Part shown: piece by piece, positions 53,461 through 62,815 of the stretch
How positions within the stretch are numbered: the stretch's first letter is position 1
Layout of the letters: each line of letters begins with the position of its first letter
DNA from: CAWCTB01 sp963798275
Lineage (GTDB): Bacteria > Acidobacteriota > Terriglobia > Terriglobales > Acidobacteriaceae
Assembly: GCA_963798275.1 (NCBI GenBank)
Contig: CAWCTB010000017.1
Span: 1 to 64,000, forward strand
Direction: 5' to 3'
Length of the DNA: 64,000 nt
Made by a program: the position numbers and the translations under genes
Notes under the pieces: model-generated
Seen by the model: the letters and a program-made list of their open reading frames with translations, nothing else
Database searches by the model: none
Told to the model about the DNA's origin: nothing

Positions 53461-54594
53461 ATGAAGAATTGGCTCATCGTGCTCGCGCTGCTGGCTCTGA
53501 GTGGAGGACTGCAGGCGCAGGCTCCTTCCGATCCGCAACCACTCCCGACGGCTCCGTCAGCGAACAAGTATCCTGCCAAGCAGACGGCTCCCTCGCAGCC
53601 GCCGGCAAGCGTTCCCGCGCCCCAGGCGACCACTCCGCAGCCGCCGGACAGCGCGCAGCCGTCCGCCAACAGCGCCGTTCCGCCTGCCAAGGCAGCGCAG
53701 CCCGCCGAGGCGAAGGCAGGCGCCAGCGATGCCAGGGACGAGAACGATCAGCCGCTTACCACCATTACCAAGCGGGTCGACGAGGTGAATGTCGTTTTCA
53801 CCGTGACCGATAAGCGTGGCAAGTTCATCAAGGACCTGAAGCAGGACGACTTCCGCATTCTCGACGACAGCAAGCCGGCGCAGTCGGTCCGCTCCTTCCG
53901 CAATGAAACGAACCTGCCGTTACGCGTCGGCTTGCTGGTCGATGCCAGTAACTCGGTGCGCGACCGCTTCAAGTTTGAGCAGGAAGCGGCCATCGAATTT
54001 CTCAACCAGATCATCCGGCCGCCGAACGATCGCGCCTTCGTCATCGGCTTCGACACCACGCCGGAAGTGACGCAGGACTTCACCGACAGCACCGAGGCGC
54101 TGTCGAAGGGAGTCCGCATGTTGCGTCCCGGCGGCGGCACCGCCATGTACGACGCCATCTATTACGCCTGCCGCGACAAGCTGATGACCTACGACAAGGG
54201 ACCAATCGAGACCCGCCGCGCCATCATTCTGCTGAGCGACGGCGAAGACAACCAGAGCCGCGTGACCCGCGAAGAGGCGGTGGAGATGGCGCAGAAGGCC
54301 GAAGTCATCATCTACGCCATTTCGACCAACACCAGCGGCATGAAGCTGCACGGCGACAAGATTCTCGAACACTTCGCCGAGGAGACCGGCGGCCGCGCCT
54401 TCTTCCCCTTCAAGATCCAGGATGTGTCCGACGCTTTCTCGCAGATTCAGGACGAACTGCGCAGCCAGTACGCCATCTCCTACAAGCCGGCCGACTTCCA
54501 GGCCAACGGCAAGTACCGCAAGATCGAGATCCTCGCCGACAACAAGAAGTACAAAGTCCGCGCCCGGAAAGGGTATTACGCGCCGTTGCAGTGA
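53461..54594 (+). CDS. VWFA-related acidobacterial domain protein, exported
   Basis: Fourth TIGR03436-type protein, 377 residues, undamaged. Signal peptide (IVLALLALSGGLQAQ), a Pro/Gln/Ala-rich linker (20-90), then EVNVVFTVTDKRGKFIKDLKQDDFRILDDSKPAQSVRSF, MIDAS DASNS, GTAMYDAIYYA, IILLSDGEDNQSR and the terminal SQYAISYKPADFQANGKYRKI with RKGYYAPLQ. TATAAT lies 11 bases before the ATG. It is the best-preserved member here, useful as reference for the other three. Confidence 0.9.
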   Translation: MKNWLIVLALLALSGGLQAQAPSDPQPLPTAPSANKYPAKQTAPSQPPASVPAPQATTPQPPDSAQPSANSAVPPAKAAQPAEAKAGASDARDENDQPLTTITKRVDEVNVVFTVTDKRGKFIKDLKQDDFRILDDSKPAQSVRSFRNETNLPLRVGLLVDASNSVRDRFKFEQEAAIEFLNQIIRPPNDRAFVIGFDTTPEVTQDFTDSTEALSKGVRMLRPGGGTAMYDAIYYACRDKLMTYDKGPIETRRAIILLSDGEDNQSRVTREEAVEMAQKAEVIIYAISTNTSGMKLHGDKILEHFAEETGGRAFFPFKIQDVSDAFSQIQDELRSQYAISYKPADFQANGKYRKIEILADNKKYKVRARKGYYAPLQ

Positions 54595-54684
54595 GGCAGT
54601 GCTGGTAGATCGTCGCTTGCCGTCGTGCTCGGTGTTGCCGTCGTGCAAAGCGCACGCTTAGATACCGACGTTGTGAACCAACCC

Positions 54685-55086
54685 CTACGCCGGAACCGGG
54701 CGGCCAATCTCCCAGTGAAATCCGAAAGGATCGACGACGCGGCCCAAGCGCCAGCCGTGTTCCTCGCCCACGGGGAAGACCTCGGTGGCTCCCGCCTTCA
54801 CCGCTTGCGCGAAGACTGCATCCGGATCGGCGACCGTCAGAATCATGCGCACCGGACCGCCGCCGGAATGCTCGGGACCGAACTTGCCATCCTGGGGAGA
54901 CTCGCCGCTGAGCCAAAACTCCGCGCCATCGACAGAGAGTCTGGCCACCACCGCGCCGCTGGGATCTTCCAGGCGATAGACCTCAGTCGCGCCGAAGGCT
55001 GACTTGTAGAAATCGACGGCTCGCGCGCCGTTTCGAACCGAGAGCCAAGGTGCGATGGAAGTGGGTACTGGTGAACCTACAGCCAC
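54685..55086 (-). CDS. VOC (glyoxalase/bleomycin-resistance fold) family protein
   Basis: A 133-residue VOC-fold protein of the PhnB-like type: SIAPWLSVRNGARAVDFYKSAFGATEVYRLEDPSG, VARLSVDGAEFWLSGESP, and DPDAVFAQAVKAGATEVFPVGEEHGWRLGRVVDPFGFHWEIG. The start is GTG at 55086 because a perfect AGGAGG lies five bases upstream; the frame open to 55128 is longer than needed. Substrate unknown. Confidence 0.87.
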   Translation of the reverse strand: MAVGSPVPTSIAPWLSVRNGARAVDFYKSAFGATEVYRLEDPSGAVVARLSVDGAEFWLSGESPQDGKFGPEHSGGGPVRMILTVADPDAVFAQAVKAGATEVFPVGEEHGWRLGRVVDPFGFHWEIGRPVPA

Positions 55087-55180
55087 GGTGTCCTCCTCAG
55101 GGAAGGATAGTACAGAACTCCGTCGCATACTGTGTTGACGCCGAAATGATCGTTACGGCCATCCTGCTACGATCACCAAG

Positions 55181-55925
55181 ATGCCCGACGCGCAGCATCG
55201 CCGTCACGCTGGGTCCGCCAGTCCGCTGCGCTGGGTCTCCCGGAACTTTCGCGATCGCGGATTGTTCGGAGGCCTCGGCTACTACGCTGGAGCCACCGTG
55301 GAATTCCTGCGCGACCTTATGCCGGAACGCCGCCGCTCCCGCTTCGGCGACGTTGGCTACGATTTCGAACACGGGGTCGACACCACCTGGGCCACGGTTT
55401 CGCTGCGCACGCGTTTTCGCGAGGTGCTGTCCGGCGCGCGCTACCATCCCACCGAGCCCGGAGCTCTTCCACAAGATGCTCGCGGCACTACCCGTACCGC
55501 CCGAGCGCTTCATCTTCATCGATCTCGGCTCCGGCAAGGGACGCACCTTGCTCATGGCGTCGGACTATCCTTTCCGCCGCATCATCGGCCTGGAGCTGCT
55601 CGAGGAACTCCACCAGATCGCGCAGCAGAACATCGCGCGCTACCGCGGCCCGGCGCAGAAATGCTTTGACATTGAATCGCTTTCCGGCGACGCGCGCGAC
55701 TCCTCGCTGCCGGTCGAGCCTACTGTTCTGTATCTGTTCAACCCTTTTCCCGAACACGTGATGCGCGCGGTGCTAATCAGTCTGGAACAAAGCGTAGCCG
55801 CCTATCCACGCGAGGTGTACATCATCTATCACAACCCGGCGCATGAGTCGGTGTTCGTCGAGCAGTCGTGGCTGCGGGAGTTGACACGCACGCAGCAGTT
55901 TAACATCTACCAGGCGGGTTGTTAG
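55181..55925 (+). CDS. Class I SAM-dependent methyltransferase, one frameshift
   Basis: A 247-residue protein after removal of one base near 55456 (TEP into ELFHKMLAALPVPPERF). N-terminal part WVSRNFRDRGLFGGLGYYAG and RFGDVGYDFEHGVDTTWATVSL; SAM-binding motif I FIDLGSGKGRTLL, acidic end of strand 2 IGLELLEELHQIAQQN, and motif IV-like VLYLFNPFPEHVM. Target unknown; similar proteins occur in many Acidobacteriota. TACGAT lies seven bases before the ATG, so it too may be leaderless. Confidence 0.8.
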
Positions 55926-55966
55926 GGTAATTCGACAATTGCGGTGTCTCTGAATTGTTCGGTAGA

Positions 55967-56090
55967 GCGGCGCTTCAGCGCCGCGTCCAAGATGCACGCG
56001 AATGCATTTCGTAGCTTCACCTCGTGTCCACGGGCGGAAGCTACGGATCTATTAAATTAATGAGCGGGCAACGCAGGCCTGAAGGCCTGC
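55967..56090. repeat. Three hairpin repeats between convergent genes
   Basis: 55967-55984 (GCGGCG-CTTCAG-CGCCGC centre, preceded by GTAGA), 56010-56045 (CGTAGCTTC/GAAGCTACG with an 18-base loop) and 56073-56090 (GCAGGC-CTGAAG-GCCTGC, followed by TCTACC, i.e. the inverted form of the first type). No gene in 55926-56153. Confidence 0.65.
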
Positions 56091-56153
56091 TCTACCAAAG
56101 ACAGAACATCCGGATCTGCCCCAGAAAACTCGTGCGGCAGCACATCATCCCGC

Positions 56154-59100
56154 TCAGAACGAAAACTTCAGCGCCAACTGGATGTCGCGCGGACCCCCGC
56201 CTCCCAGGAAAGGATTGCCAATGCCCACGTCGGGCGTCGCTGTGATGGGCAGGTAGCCGATGCCGCGTCCGTTGGCGGAGAGCCCGTTCTGCGCCATATC
56301 CACGGTGTAATTCGGCAGCAACGGATTGCTGAAGTTGGGATGGTTGAGGATATTGAAGAAGTCGGCGCGGAACTGTACTCCCATGGACTCTTTGATCTTG
56401 AAAAACTTGGTCAGCGAGAGATCAAGGTTCGTATAGCCCGGTCCCGTGAAGGCATTGCGCCCCAGGTTGCCGAAATGCCCGCCGGAAGCACAACCGGTAC
56501 CGGAATTCGGATCGTAGCTCCCGTTGTTGCAAGGCACGGCAAACGCCGACAAATTCAGAAACTGTGCGGGCGCGCTGGTGCCGGCGAAGGGATTGCCGAC
56601 CAGGTCGGGGCGTCCGTAGTATTCGCCCGATCCGTTGAAGTTGTAGTTGTAGCCATCAATCCAGCTCACGTTAACGGGCTGCCCCGTATTAACCACCAGC
56701 GAGCCGTCGAGCGACCATCCCGACAGCAACGCCTTGGCCTTTTCGCTATCGGGCAGTTGATAGCTCCAGAAGAACTGCAGCCGCTGACGGGTGTCGAAAT
56801 TCGAATTGGCGCGTTCCGCCGCTGTGTTGTAGCTGTTGTCGGGCTGGGTGGCGTTGGGCACGTAGTCCTGCCCGTCGCTGGCATTGTCGATGGAGTGGCT
56901 CCAGGTGTAGTTGAGCTGGGCGTTGAGACGATGCCACGTCTGAAACTTCAGGCTGGTCTGCAATGAGTTGTAGGTCGATCCGGCTGTGGACTCAAACCGG
57001 TTGACGTAGCCGCGATCCGGATAGGGATACGATCCGTCGGGCAGCTCCTGATTGATGTCGACATAGCGAAACAGGTGCGTGCCTTTTGAGCCCACGTAGC
57101 CGATCTGCAGGGCGACGCCGTTGGTAATCTGCTGCTCGACGTTTACGTTCCACACCTGCACGTACGGCGTGGTCAGGTTCTGCGCGACGGTGAAAACATC
57201 GCTGGCTCCGTAGCCGGTGAAGACAGGCTGTGTCGGACTCAGCATCGAAGTAGTGCCGCCGCTGCCCACGAACAGGATTGGCGCCGGCCCGATGCCGTTG
57301 TAGGCCGGCCCGGGATTGAAGGTGTTGAAGGGAAGCTGTCCCACGAAGAAGTCCTGCGAGAACGCGTCATAGAAAAGGCCGTAGCCGCCGCGCAGCACGG
57401 AGCGTCCGTTGCCGTGCAAGTCGTAGGCGAGGCTGACACGCGGAGCGAAGTTGTTGTAGTCCTTGGGGTATAGACTCGACGGCCCACCTGGGATACCTAC
57501 TCGAACCAGGTCGTCGGCGGGGGTCAGAATGCTGAACAGGTTATTCTGCGCTCCGATCACGCCGTAGTAGTCCCAGCGCAAGCCGTAATTTGCGGTGAGC
57601 CGGCTGGTGATGCGCCAACTGTCCTGCAGGTACAGGGCGAAGCTGTCCTGCGAAGTCACGCGCTGCGAGTAGCCCTCGGCGGATCGTCCGCCGCTGGGAG
57701 CGCCGGCGAGGAAGTCGTCGAAGCTGTTGAAGTGCAGCACGCCGCGATAGCCGTTGTCAAAATACCCATTCACCGTGGTGCGGCGGAATTCAAAGCCGGT
57801 TTTCCAGTTATGGTTGCCGCTGTTGTACGAGCCGTTGGTGAAGAACTGCCAGTTGGTATCCGTGCGGCCGCGCGGCACGCTGCTGTTGGAGCCGATCGAT
57901 GCGGTACCGTCGTTGAATGAGATGAGGGGCAATCCGTAATCGCGGGACGACGCGCCCGGCGGCAGAGTATTCAATCCGATCGACGCCGGGTTGAAGGTGT
58001 TGTCCTGCGGGAAAAACTGCTCGGCAAAACGGTTCCAGCCGCCACGAAATTCCACCAGCATCTTGGGGCTGATGATGTGCGTGTACGACAGCGAGACAAT
58101 CTGCACCCGCGTAGGCGTCGTGGTGTTGAATCCCGGAGCCACGCCGCCGCCAACAATGGCCAGCGGAAAGCTCTGGTGGCTGTTGCCGAAGTAATAGCGT
58201 CCGGTGAGCAGGTCGCTCTTGTCCTTACCGCCCAGGTGCTGGTCGATTTTCGCGATCACGCTGTCCACCGTGTTGGTGAAGGGTGTAGTCAGCACCACCG
58301 CCTGCGAGGCAGGGTTATTCGGATCGCCGGCGGGCAACGTGCCCCACGGATTGAGGTTCAGGATGCCGGAGGTGACGGGGTTAATCGGGCCATTGTTCGC
58401 GATGAAATTCGTGATCTGCGCCTGCGTGGGGACGTTCGCCGGCGCCGGGATGCCGCCGCTCTCGCGTTGTCCCTCGTAGGACACGAAGAAGAAAGTCTGG
58501 TCTTTCACGATGGGTCCACCGAGCGAGCCGCCGAACTGGTTATTGTGGAAGGCGTTCTGTGGCTGGTCGGTGGTATTGAAGTAGTTGCGCGCGTCCAGCG
58601 CATTATTGCGAAAGAACTCGTAGGCGCTGCCGTGAAAATTGTTGGTACCCGACTTGGTTACCAGGTTCACCACAGCACCGGAATTGCGCCCGTATTCCGC
58701 TTCCGTGTTGGAAAGCACCGGCACTTCGGCCAGCGCGTCGATGGGCAGGATGGTAGCCGGCGTACCGAATACGCCGCCCTGATTGATGGCTGGCAGATTG
58801 CGGTAGCCGTCATTCATGTCCGTGCCATCGAGCAGGTAGTTGTTGGAGCGGCCCCGGTTCCCGTTCATGCTGAAAAGCCCAAACGATCCGGGCGAATCGG
58901 CGGCGCCGCTGGCATCGCCCGCCGCTCCCGGCACCAGCACGAGCAACTTGGTGAAGTCGCGGCCATTGACCGGCAAAGCGCTTGCGGTCTCGCCGGAGAT
59001 AACTCCCCCCATCGTGTCGGAACTGGTTTCCACCACCGGAATCTCAGCCGACACCTCCACCGTTTCCCTGACTTCGCCGGGGGCGAGGGTGGCGTCGGCG

Positions 59101-59402
59101 CGCGTGTTCGACGACACCGCGACTTGTACGTTGGTCAGCGATTCCCTTCGAAATCCCTGTTTGGTGACGGTAACGGTGTATAAGCCGGGAGGCAGTTCCG
59201 TGAAGCTGTAGGCGCCGGAGACGTCGGTCTGCGCCTGTCTTGTCAGGCCGGTTCCCTGACTGGTGACCGTCACCTGTGCGCCCGGCACGGTGGCGCCGCT
59301 CGCATCCAGGACGGTTCCCTGGATTCCGCCGCGAAAGGTTTGCGCCGATAAGAAGCCGGCTGCCAGCAACACTACGAACAGGACCAGACGATTACGGTTC
59401 AT
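56154..59402 (-). CDS. Oar-like TonB-dependent receptor with carboxypeptidase-regulatory domain
   Basis: A 1082-residue outer-membrane receptor. Signal peptide (LVLFVVLLAAGFLSAQ), regulatory-like domain GGIQGTVLDASGATVPGAQVTVTSQ (22-110), plug with LPVNGRDFTKLLVLVPGA, SMNGNRGRSNNYLLDGTDMNDGYRN and EYGRNSGAVVNLVTKSGTNNFHGSAYEFFRNNALDARNYF, long barrel, and the terminal RDIQLALKFSF ending in Phe. GAGGCGAACG ribosome site. Clean over 3.2 kb. Ligand unknown. Confidence 0.92.
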   Translation of the reverse strand: MNRNRLVLFVVLLAAGFLSAQTFRGGIQGTVLDASGATVPGAQVTVTSQGTGLTRQAQTDVSGAYSFTELPPGLYTVTVTKQGFRRESLTNVQVAVSSNTRADATLAPGEVRETVEVSAEIPVVETSSDTMGGVISGETASALPVNGRDFTKLLVLVPGAAGDASGAADSPGSFGLFSMNGNRGRSNNYLLDGTDMNDGYRNLPAINQGGVFGTPATILPIDALAEVPVLSNTEAEYGRNSGAVVNLVTKSGTNNFHGSAYEFFRNNALDARNYFNTTDQPQNAFHNNQFGGSLGGPIVKDQTFFFVSYEGQRESGGIPAPANVPTQAQITNFIANNGPINPVTSGILNLNPWGTLPAGDPNNPASQAVVLTTPFTNTVDSVIAKIDQHLGGKDKSDLLTGRYYFGNSHQSFPLAIVGGGVAPGFNTTTPTRVQIVSLSYTHIISPKMLVEFRGGWNRFAEQFFPQDNTFNPASIGLNTLPPGASSRDYGLPLISFNDGTASIGSNSSVPRGRTDTNWQFFTNGSYNSGNHNWKTGFEFRRTTVNGYFDNGYRGVLHFNSFDDFLAGAPSGGRSAEGYSQRVTSQDSFALYLQDSWRITSRLTANYGLRWDYYGVIGAQNNLFSILTPADDLVRVGIPGGPSSLYPKDYNNFAPRVSLAYDLHGNGRSVLRGGYGLFYDAFSQDFFVGQLPFNTFNPGPAYNGIGPAPILFVGSGGTTSMLSPTQPVFTGYGASDVFTVAQNLTTPYVQVWNVNVEQQITNGVALQIGYVGSKGTHLFRYVDINQELPDGSYPYPDRGYVNRFESTAGSTYNSLQTSLKFQTWHRLNAQLNYTWSHSIDNASDGQDYVPNATQPDNSYNTAAERANSNFDTRQRLQFFWSYQLPDSEKAKALLSGWSLDGSLVVNTGQPVNVSWIDGYNYNFNGSGEYYGRPDLVGNPFAGTSAPAQFLNLSAFAVPCNNGSYDPNSGTGCASGGHFGNLGRNAFTGPGYTNLDLSLTKFFKIKESMGVQFRADFFNILNHPNFSNPLLPNYTVDMAQNGLSANGRGIGYLPITATPDVGIGNPFLGGGGPRDIQLALKFSF

Positions 59403-59584
59403 CGTTCGCCTCGCTGTAATGGAGAGTAGCTTTGATGCGAGATTATAAACGCAGCCTTACGACGCGGCGCCAACGTCTACGTTTGCCGGAGCGCAACCTG
59501 GGCCAAACCGGGAAAGATTTGGCTATTTGGTTTCAGCGATTGGTCGAGCGAAGCAGCAGAATATGTCGCGGCCACGGCCTCGAC

Positions 59585-62494
59585 TCATGGCAGGCGATCG
59601 TATTCGGCTTTGGCTTCCTTGAGGATGGCAAGACCCGGATCCGCATCCTTCCACAGTGCGAAGACATCCTGGTAACTGATCTTGGCGGCCTTGGCCTCGC
59701 CACTCATCACCTGCGCCCGCGCCATTTGTACCTTCGCCAGGGTGGCGAGCGGCGAATTTTTCGCGATGCCGCGATGCGACAGGATCTTGTCGAACTCGGC
59801 AGCGGCTTGCTCTCCCTGCTTGGCCTTCAGATAAGCCAGACCTCGAACGTACGCCGGATACATCGCGCCGTAGCCCTGGTTCCCCAGCTCATAGGGCAGC
59901 GCGACCTGGAGCGCGGCGATTGCCTCCTCCGGATTGTTGCGTTGCAAGGCGATGGACGCCTTGATGGTGGGCAGCCAGTATCCCTGGATGATGGTGTCGA
60001 GAGGAAACTGCTGCTCCAACTGGTCGGCAATCTTCTGCGCGCCCGCGATATCCCCGGCGCGCGCCAGGGCAACTCCCGCGGCGATGGTCTCGTCCCGTCC
60101 ACCGTTGAAGGTGAGTGCATCGCCGGCCAGTTTTTTGGCAGGTTCGGTGATGCCGAACTCCGCTTCCCGCGCCGCCGCCAGCGCCTTCAGCAACGCTCCC
60201 TGCCCCGCACTCTCTGCCGACGTCGCCAGGTGCCACGCAGTCTCCGACAAGCTGCCTGCCTTGCTCAACTGCCCGTGGTACGCGGCCGTCTCCGACTCTG
60301 CCCAAAGCAACTGCGCCTCTGCAAGAGGATTCCCGCGGGCCCAAACCACCTGCTGCTGCATTACCGACGCATCATTCTGCAGGAAGGCAAGGTAATAGCG
60401 CGTCTCGTGCAGGTATTCGATGTCGGGGTGCCGGGCAATGGCCTGCTGGTAGATGGCCTTCGCCTCGTCCAGGCGATCGAGCGAAAGGTAGGCGCTCATC
60501 AGGTTGCCATAGCCCGCGCCCGACTCCGGAGCCAGTTGAATCGCGTGCCTCGCCGACTCCGCCGCTTTGTCGTATTCCGCCAGCGACACTTCGTTGAGCG
60601 GCAGGTTGGCGTAGGGCACGTAGTCATCCGGGTAGGCCGCAATCCATTGGCGATAACTTTCGTTCGCCTTGCGCAATTCGCCGGTGACGAAGCTGTAATA
60701 GCTGGCCTCGATGTAGAACCGCTCGCGATCGCTGACCCGGTCGCGCAGCTCGAATGCCTTGGAGAAGTCCTCCATCGCATCCTTGGAATCGCCCATGTTC
60801 ACATGCGCCATGCCTAGCGAGGCGTAGGCGCGGGCGAAGTTCGGATCGAGCGCCACCGCCCGCTTGTGGAACGGAATGGAGGCCGCGTCGCCCTCTTTCC
60901 ACTGCAGTTGACGCCCTTCGGTAAAGGCTTTCAGCGCATCGAGCGAGGAGGTGGTCGCCTGGTCCAGAGGCTTGTTGTAGCGTTGCAGCGATGCCAGCGA
61001 CTCGCCGAGCTTTTCGCGCACCTGGTTGCCGGCGTCGCCCAGCTTCTTCAACACATCGTCGCGATTGTCGGCTTCGGCCTTGGCGCTGGCCAGAGTGTCG
61101 CCGGTCTGGCAATCGATGGCGCGCAGCCCGATCAGGTAATGGCTGCCCACGCTGTCGATCGAGCCGGCCAGCATGGCTTTGCTGTTGCTGCGCTGGCAGA
61201 CTTCGCGAGTCGTGTCGTTGTTCATGCGCGCATCCGGCGGCCGGTCCATCAGCTTCAGCGTCGAGCGGATCTTCTGCTCCGAAAGCACCTGCAGGTAGGG
61301 CGATTGCTCCAGTTGGATCGCCAGCGCCTGCTTCAAGGTTTCGTCGAACACACTCTCGCCAGTGGTGTTGGTAAAGTCTGCCAGCACGACGGTGTCCTTG
61401 TCTTTGAAGCCGCCGGCGCGATGCGTGCGCCAGTAGGCGATTCCCGCGGCGACCAGAGCAGCCAGCACGATCCCCGCTACCAGTCCCAGCCACCATGGCC
61501 GCGTTGCCTTGGGTGCAGGAGCCACCACCGGGCCGGAGCGCAGGGTGGTGGCCGAGGGATAGCGTGACAGCCGCTCGCTTACCGCGCGCTCCGCCTCTTC
61601 CGCTTCCGAGAAAGGCACGGCCATGTTCACCGATTCAGTGGCGCGCTTCAGCCGCTTCAGATCGGCCCGTAGCTCCGACGCATGCTGGTAGCGGAGGTCG
61701 CGGTCTTTCTCCAGACATTTGTTGATGATGTCTTCCAGGGCAACCGGCAGGTCGGGGTTGAGCCGCAGCGCCGGCACCGGCGTGCGATGAAACAAGGCGT
61801 CGAACACGTCGGCCGAGTTGCCGCGGAACGGCAGCACCCCGGTCCCCATCTCGTAGAGTACGACTCCGAACGAAAACAAGTCGCTGCGCGCGTCCAGTTC
61901 GCGCCCGCGTGCCTGTTCCGGAGACATATAGGCCACCGTCCCCAGCAGTCTGCCGGGGTTGGTCAGCCGCTTCACCGCTTCTCCCTCGGCCAGGGTGGCG
62001 CGTTCGGAGAACAGCGGATTGGCCGGCATCACTTTCGCAAGTCCGAAATCCAGAATCTTGGCGTGCCCGCGCTGGTTGACGAAGATGTTCGCCGGCTTGA
62101 CGTCGCGATGAATGATGCCTTGCGTGTGGGCCGCATCCAGCCCCTCGGCCACATCGATGGCGATCTTGAGGATCTGCTCGGTCTCCATGGGGCTGCCCTC
62201 GATGAGGTGCTTGAGGGTTTGCCCTTCCAGGAACTCCATGGCGATGAACGGCCGTCCGTTGTCGGAGCCGATCTCGTAAATGGTGCAGATGTTGGGATGA
62301 TTCAGCGCCGAAGCCGCGCGCGCTTCCAGCCGGAACCGTTCCAGCGAACGGTCTTCCTGCATGAGTTCGTCGGGCAGGAACTTCAACGCCACGAAGCGCC
62401 CAAGTTCGAGGTCCTCGGCTTTGTAGACCAGGCCCATACCCCCACCTCCGAGCAACTCCAGAATCCGGTAGTGCGAGATGGTGGTATCGATCAT
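59585..62494 (-). CDS. Ser/Thr protein kinase with TPR-like sensor domain
   Basis: A 969-residue Hanks-type kinase. Gly-rich loop LGGGGMGLVYKAED (15-28), Lys38 in VALKFL, catalytic loop HRDVKPANIF, DFGLAK, GTVAYMSPEQARGRELDARSD and the C-lobe ending near 280. A membrane segment (LVAGIVLAALVAAGIAYW, about 340) follows a Pro-rich linker, then an adenylate-cyclase-associated-like region (TVVLADFTNTTGESVFDETLKQAL) and about 450 residues of TPR-type helices (DPNFARAYASLGMAHVNMGD, APESGAGYGNLMSAYLSLDRLDEA). All catalytic residues are present. It lies between two TonB receptors, one convergent in strand and one divergent. Signal and targets unknown. Confidence 0.92.
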   Translation of the reverse strand: MIDTTISHYRILELLGGGGMGLVYKAEDLELGRFVALKFLPDELMQEDRSLERFRLEARAASALNHPNICTIYEIGSDNGRPFIAMEFLEGQTLKHLIEGSPMETEQILKIAIDVAEGLDAAHTQGIIHRDVKPANIFVNQRGHAKILDFGLAKVMPANPLFSERATLAEGEAVKRLTNPGRLLGTVAYMSPEQARGRELDARSDLFSFGVVLYEMGTGVLPFRGNSADVFDALFHRTPVPALRLNPDLPVALEDIINKCLEKDRDLRYQHASELRADLKRLKRATESVNMAVPFSEAEEAERAVSERLSRYPSATTLRSGPVVAPAPKATRPWWLGLVAGIVLAALVAAGIAYWRTHRAGGFKDKDTVVLADFTNTTGESVFDETLKQALAIQLEQSPYLQVLSEQKIRSTLKLMDRPPDARMNNDTTREVCQRSNSKAMLAGSIDSVGSHYLIGLRAIDCQTGDTLASAKAEADNRDDVLKKLGDAGNQVREKLGESLASLQRYNKPLDQATTSSLDALKAFTEGRQLQWKEGDAASIPFHKRAVALDPNFARAYASLGMAHVNMGDSKDAMEDFSKAFELRDRVSDRERFYIEASYYSFVTGELRKANESYRQWIAAYPDDYVPYANLPLNEVSLAEYDKAAESARHAIQLAPESGAGYGNLMSAYLSLDRLDEAKAIYQQAIARHPDIEYLHETRYYLAFLQNDASVMQQQVVWARGNPLAEAQLLWAESETAAYHGQLSKAGSLSETAWHLATSAESAGQGALLKALAAAREAEFGITEPAKKLAGDALTFNGGRDETIAAGVALARAGDIAGAQKIADQLEQQFPLDTIIQGYWLPTIKASIALQRNNPEEAIAALQVALPYELGNQGYGAMYPAYVRGLAYLKAKQGEQAAAEFDKILSHRGIAKNSPLATLAKVQMARAQVMSGEAKAAKISYQDVFALWKDADPGLAILKEAKAEYDRLP

Positions 62495-62815
62495 TCCACG
62501 AGTGAACCAGGGAGCTATCGCGATGGTAGGGATTCAAGCCACTCCAAGTCAAATTACAAAGCCTGGTAGTTCTTTTCGATTATTGTTCCCCCTCTTCGTT
62601 CCTCGTTAGAGTGGCGGCACGAGTCCTGCTTTGCGCTCATTTTGTGCGGCGGGCAGGCCATCCAGGGGGATGGAATAAAGCGTGGGGACGTTGCCAAACC
62701 TTTGATTTGGCAACTCCACGCGCATGGGGTTCGGCACCGATTACCAGGGGTTACCTGCGTGTCTTTCGCGCAGGCGCGGTTTTCGGCCATAGCTGTGATG
62801 GAGAGTGTGGGGTTG
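62495..62815. other. Divergent intergenic region, kinase and TonB receptor
   Basis: About 320 bases. No gene, repeat or clear hairpin seen; presumably holds both promoters. The short GTG-rich stretch just before 62816 gives a weak ribosome site. Confidence 0.3.

Noticed and set aside
4684..56090. CRISPR array
   Set aside because: The repeats are scattered palindromes of varying arm sequence with no regular spacers and no cas genes.
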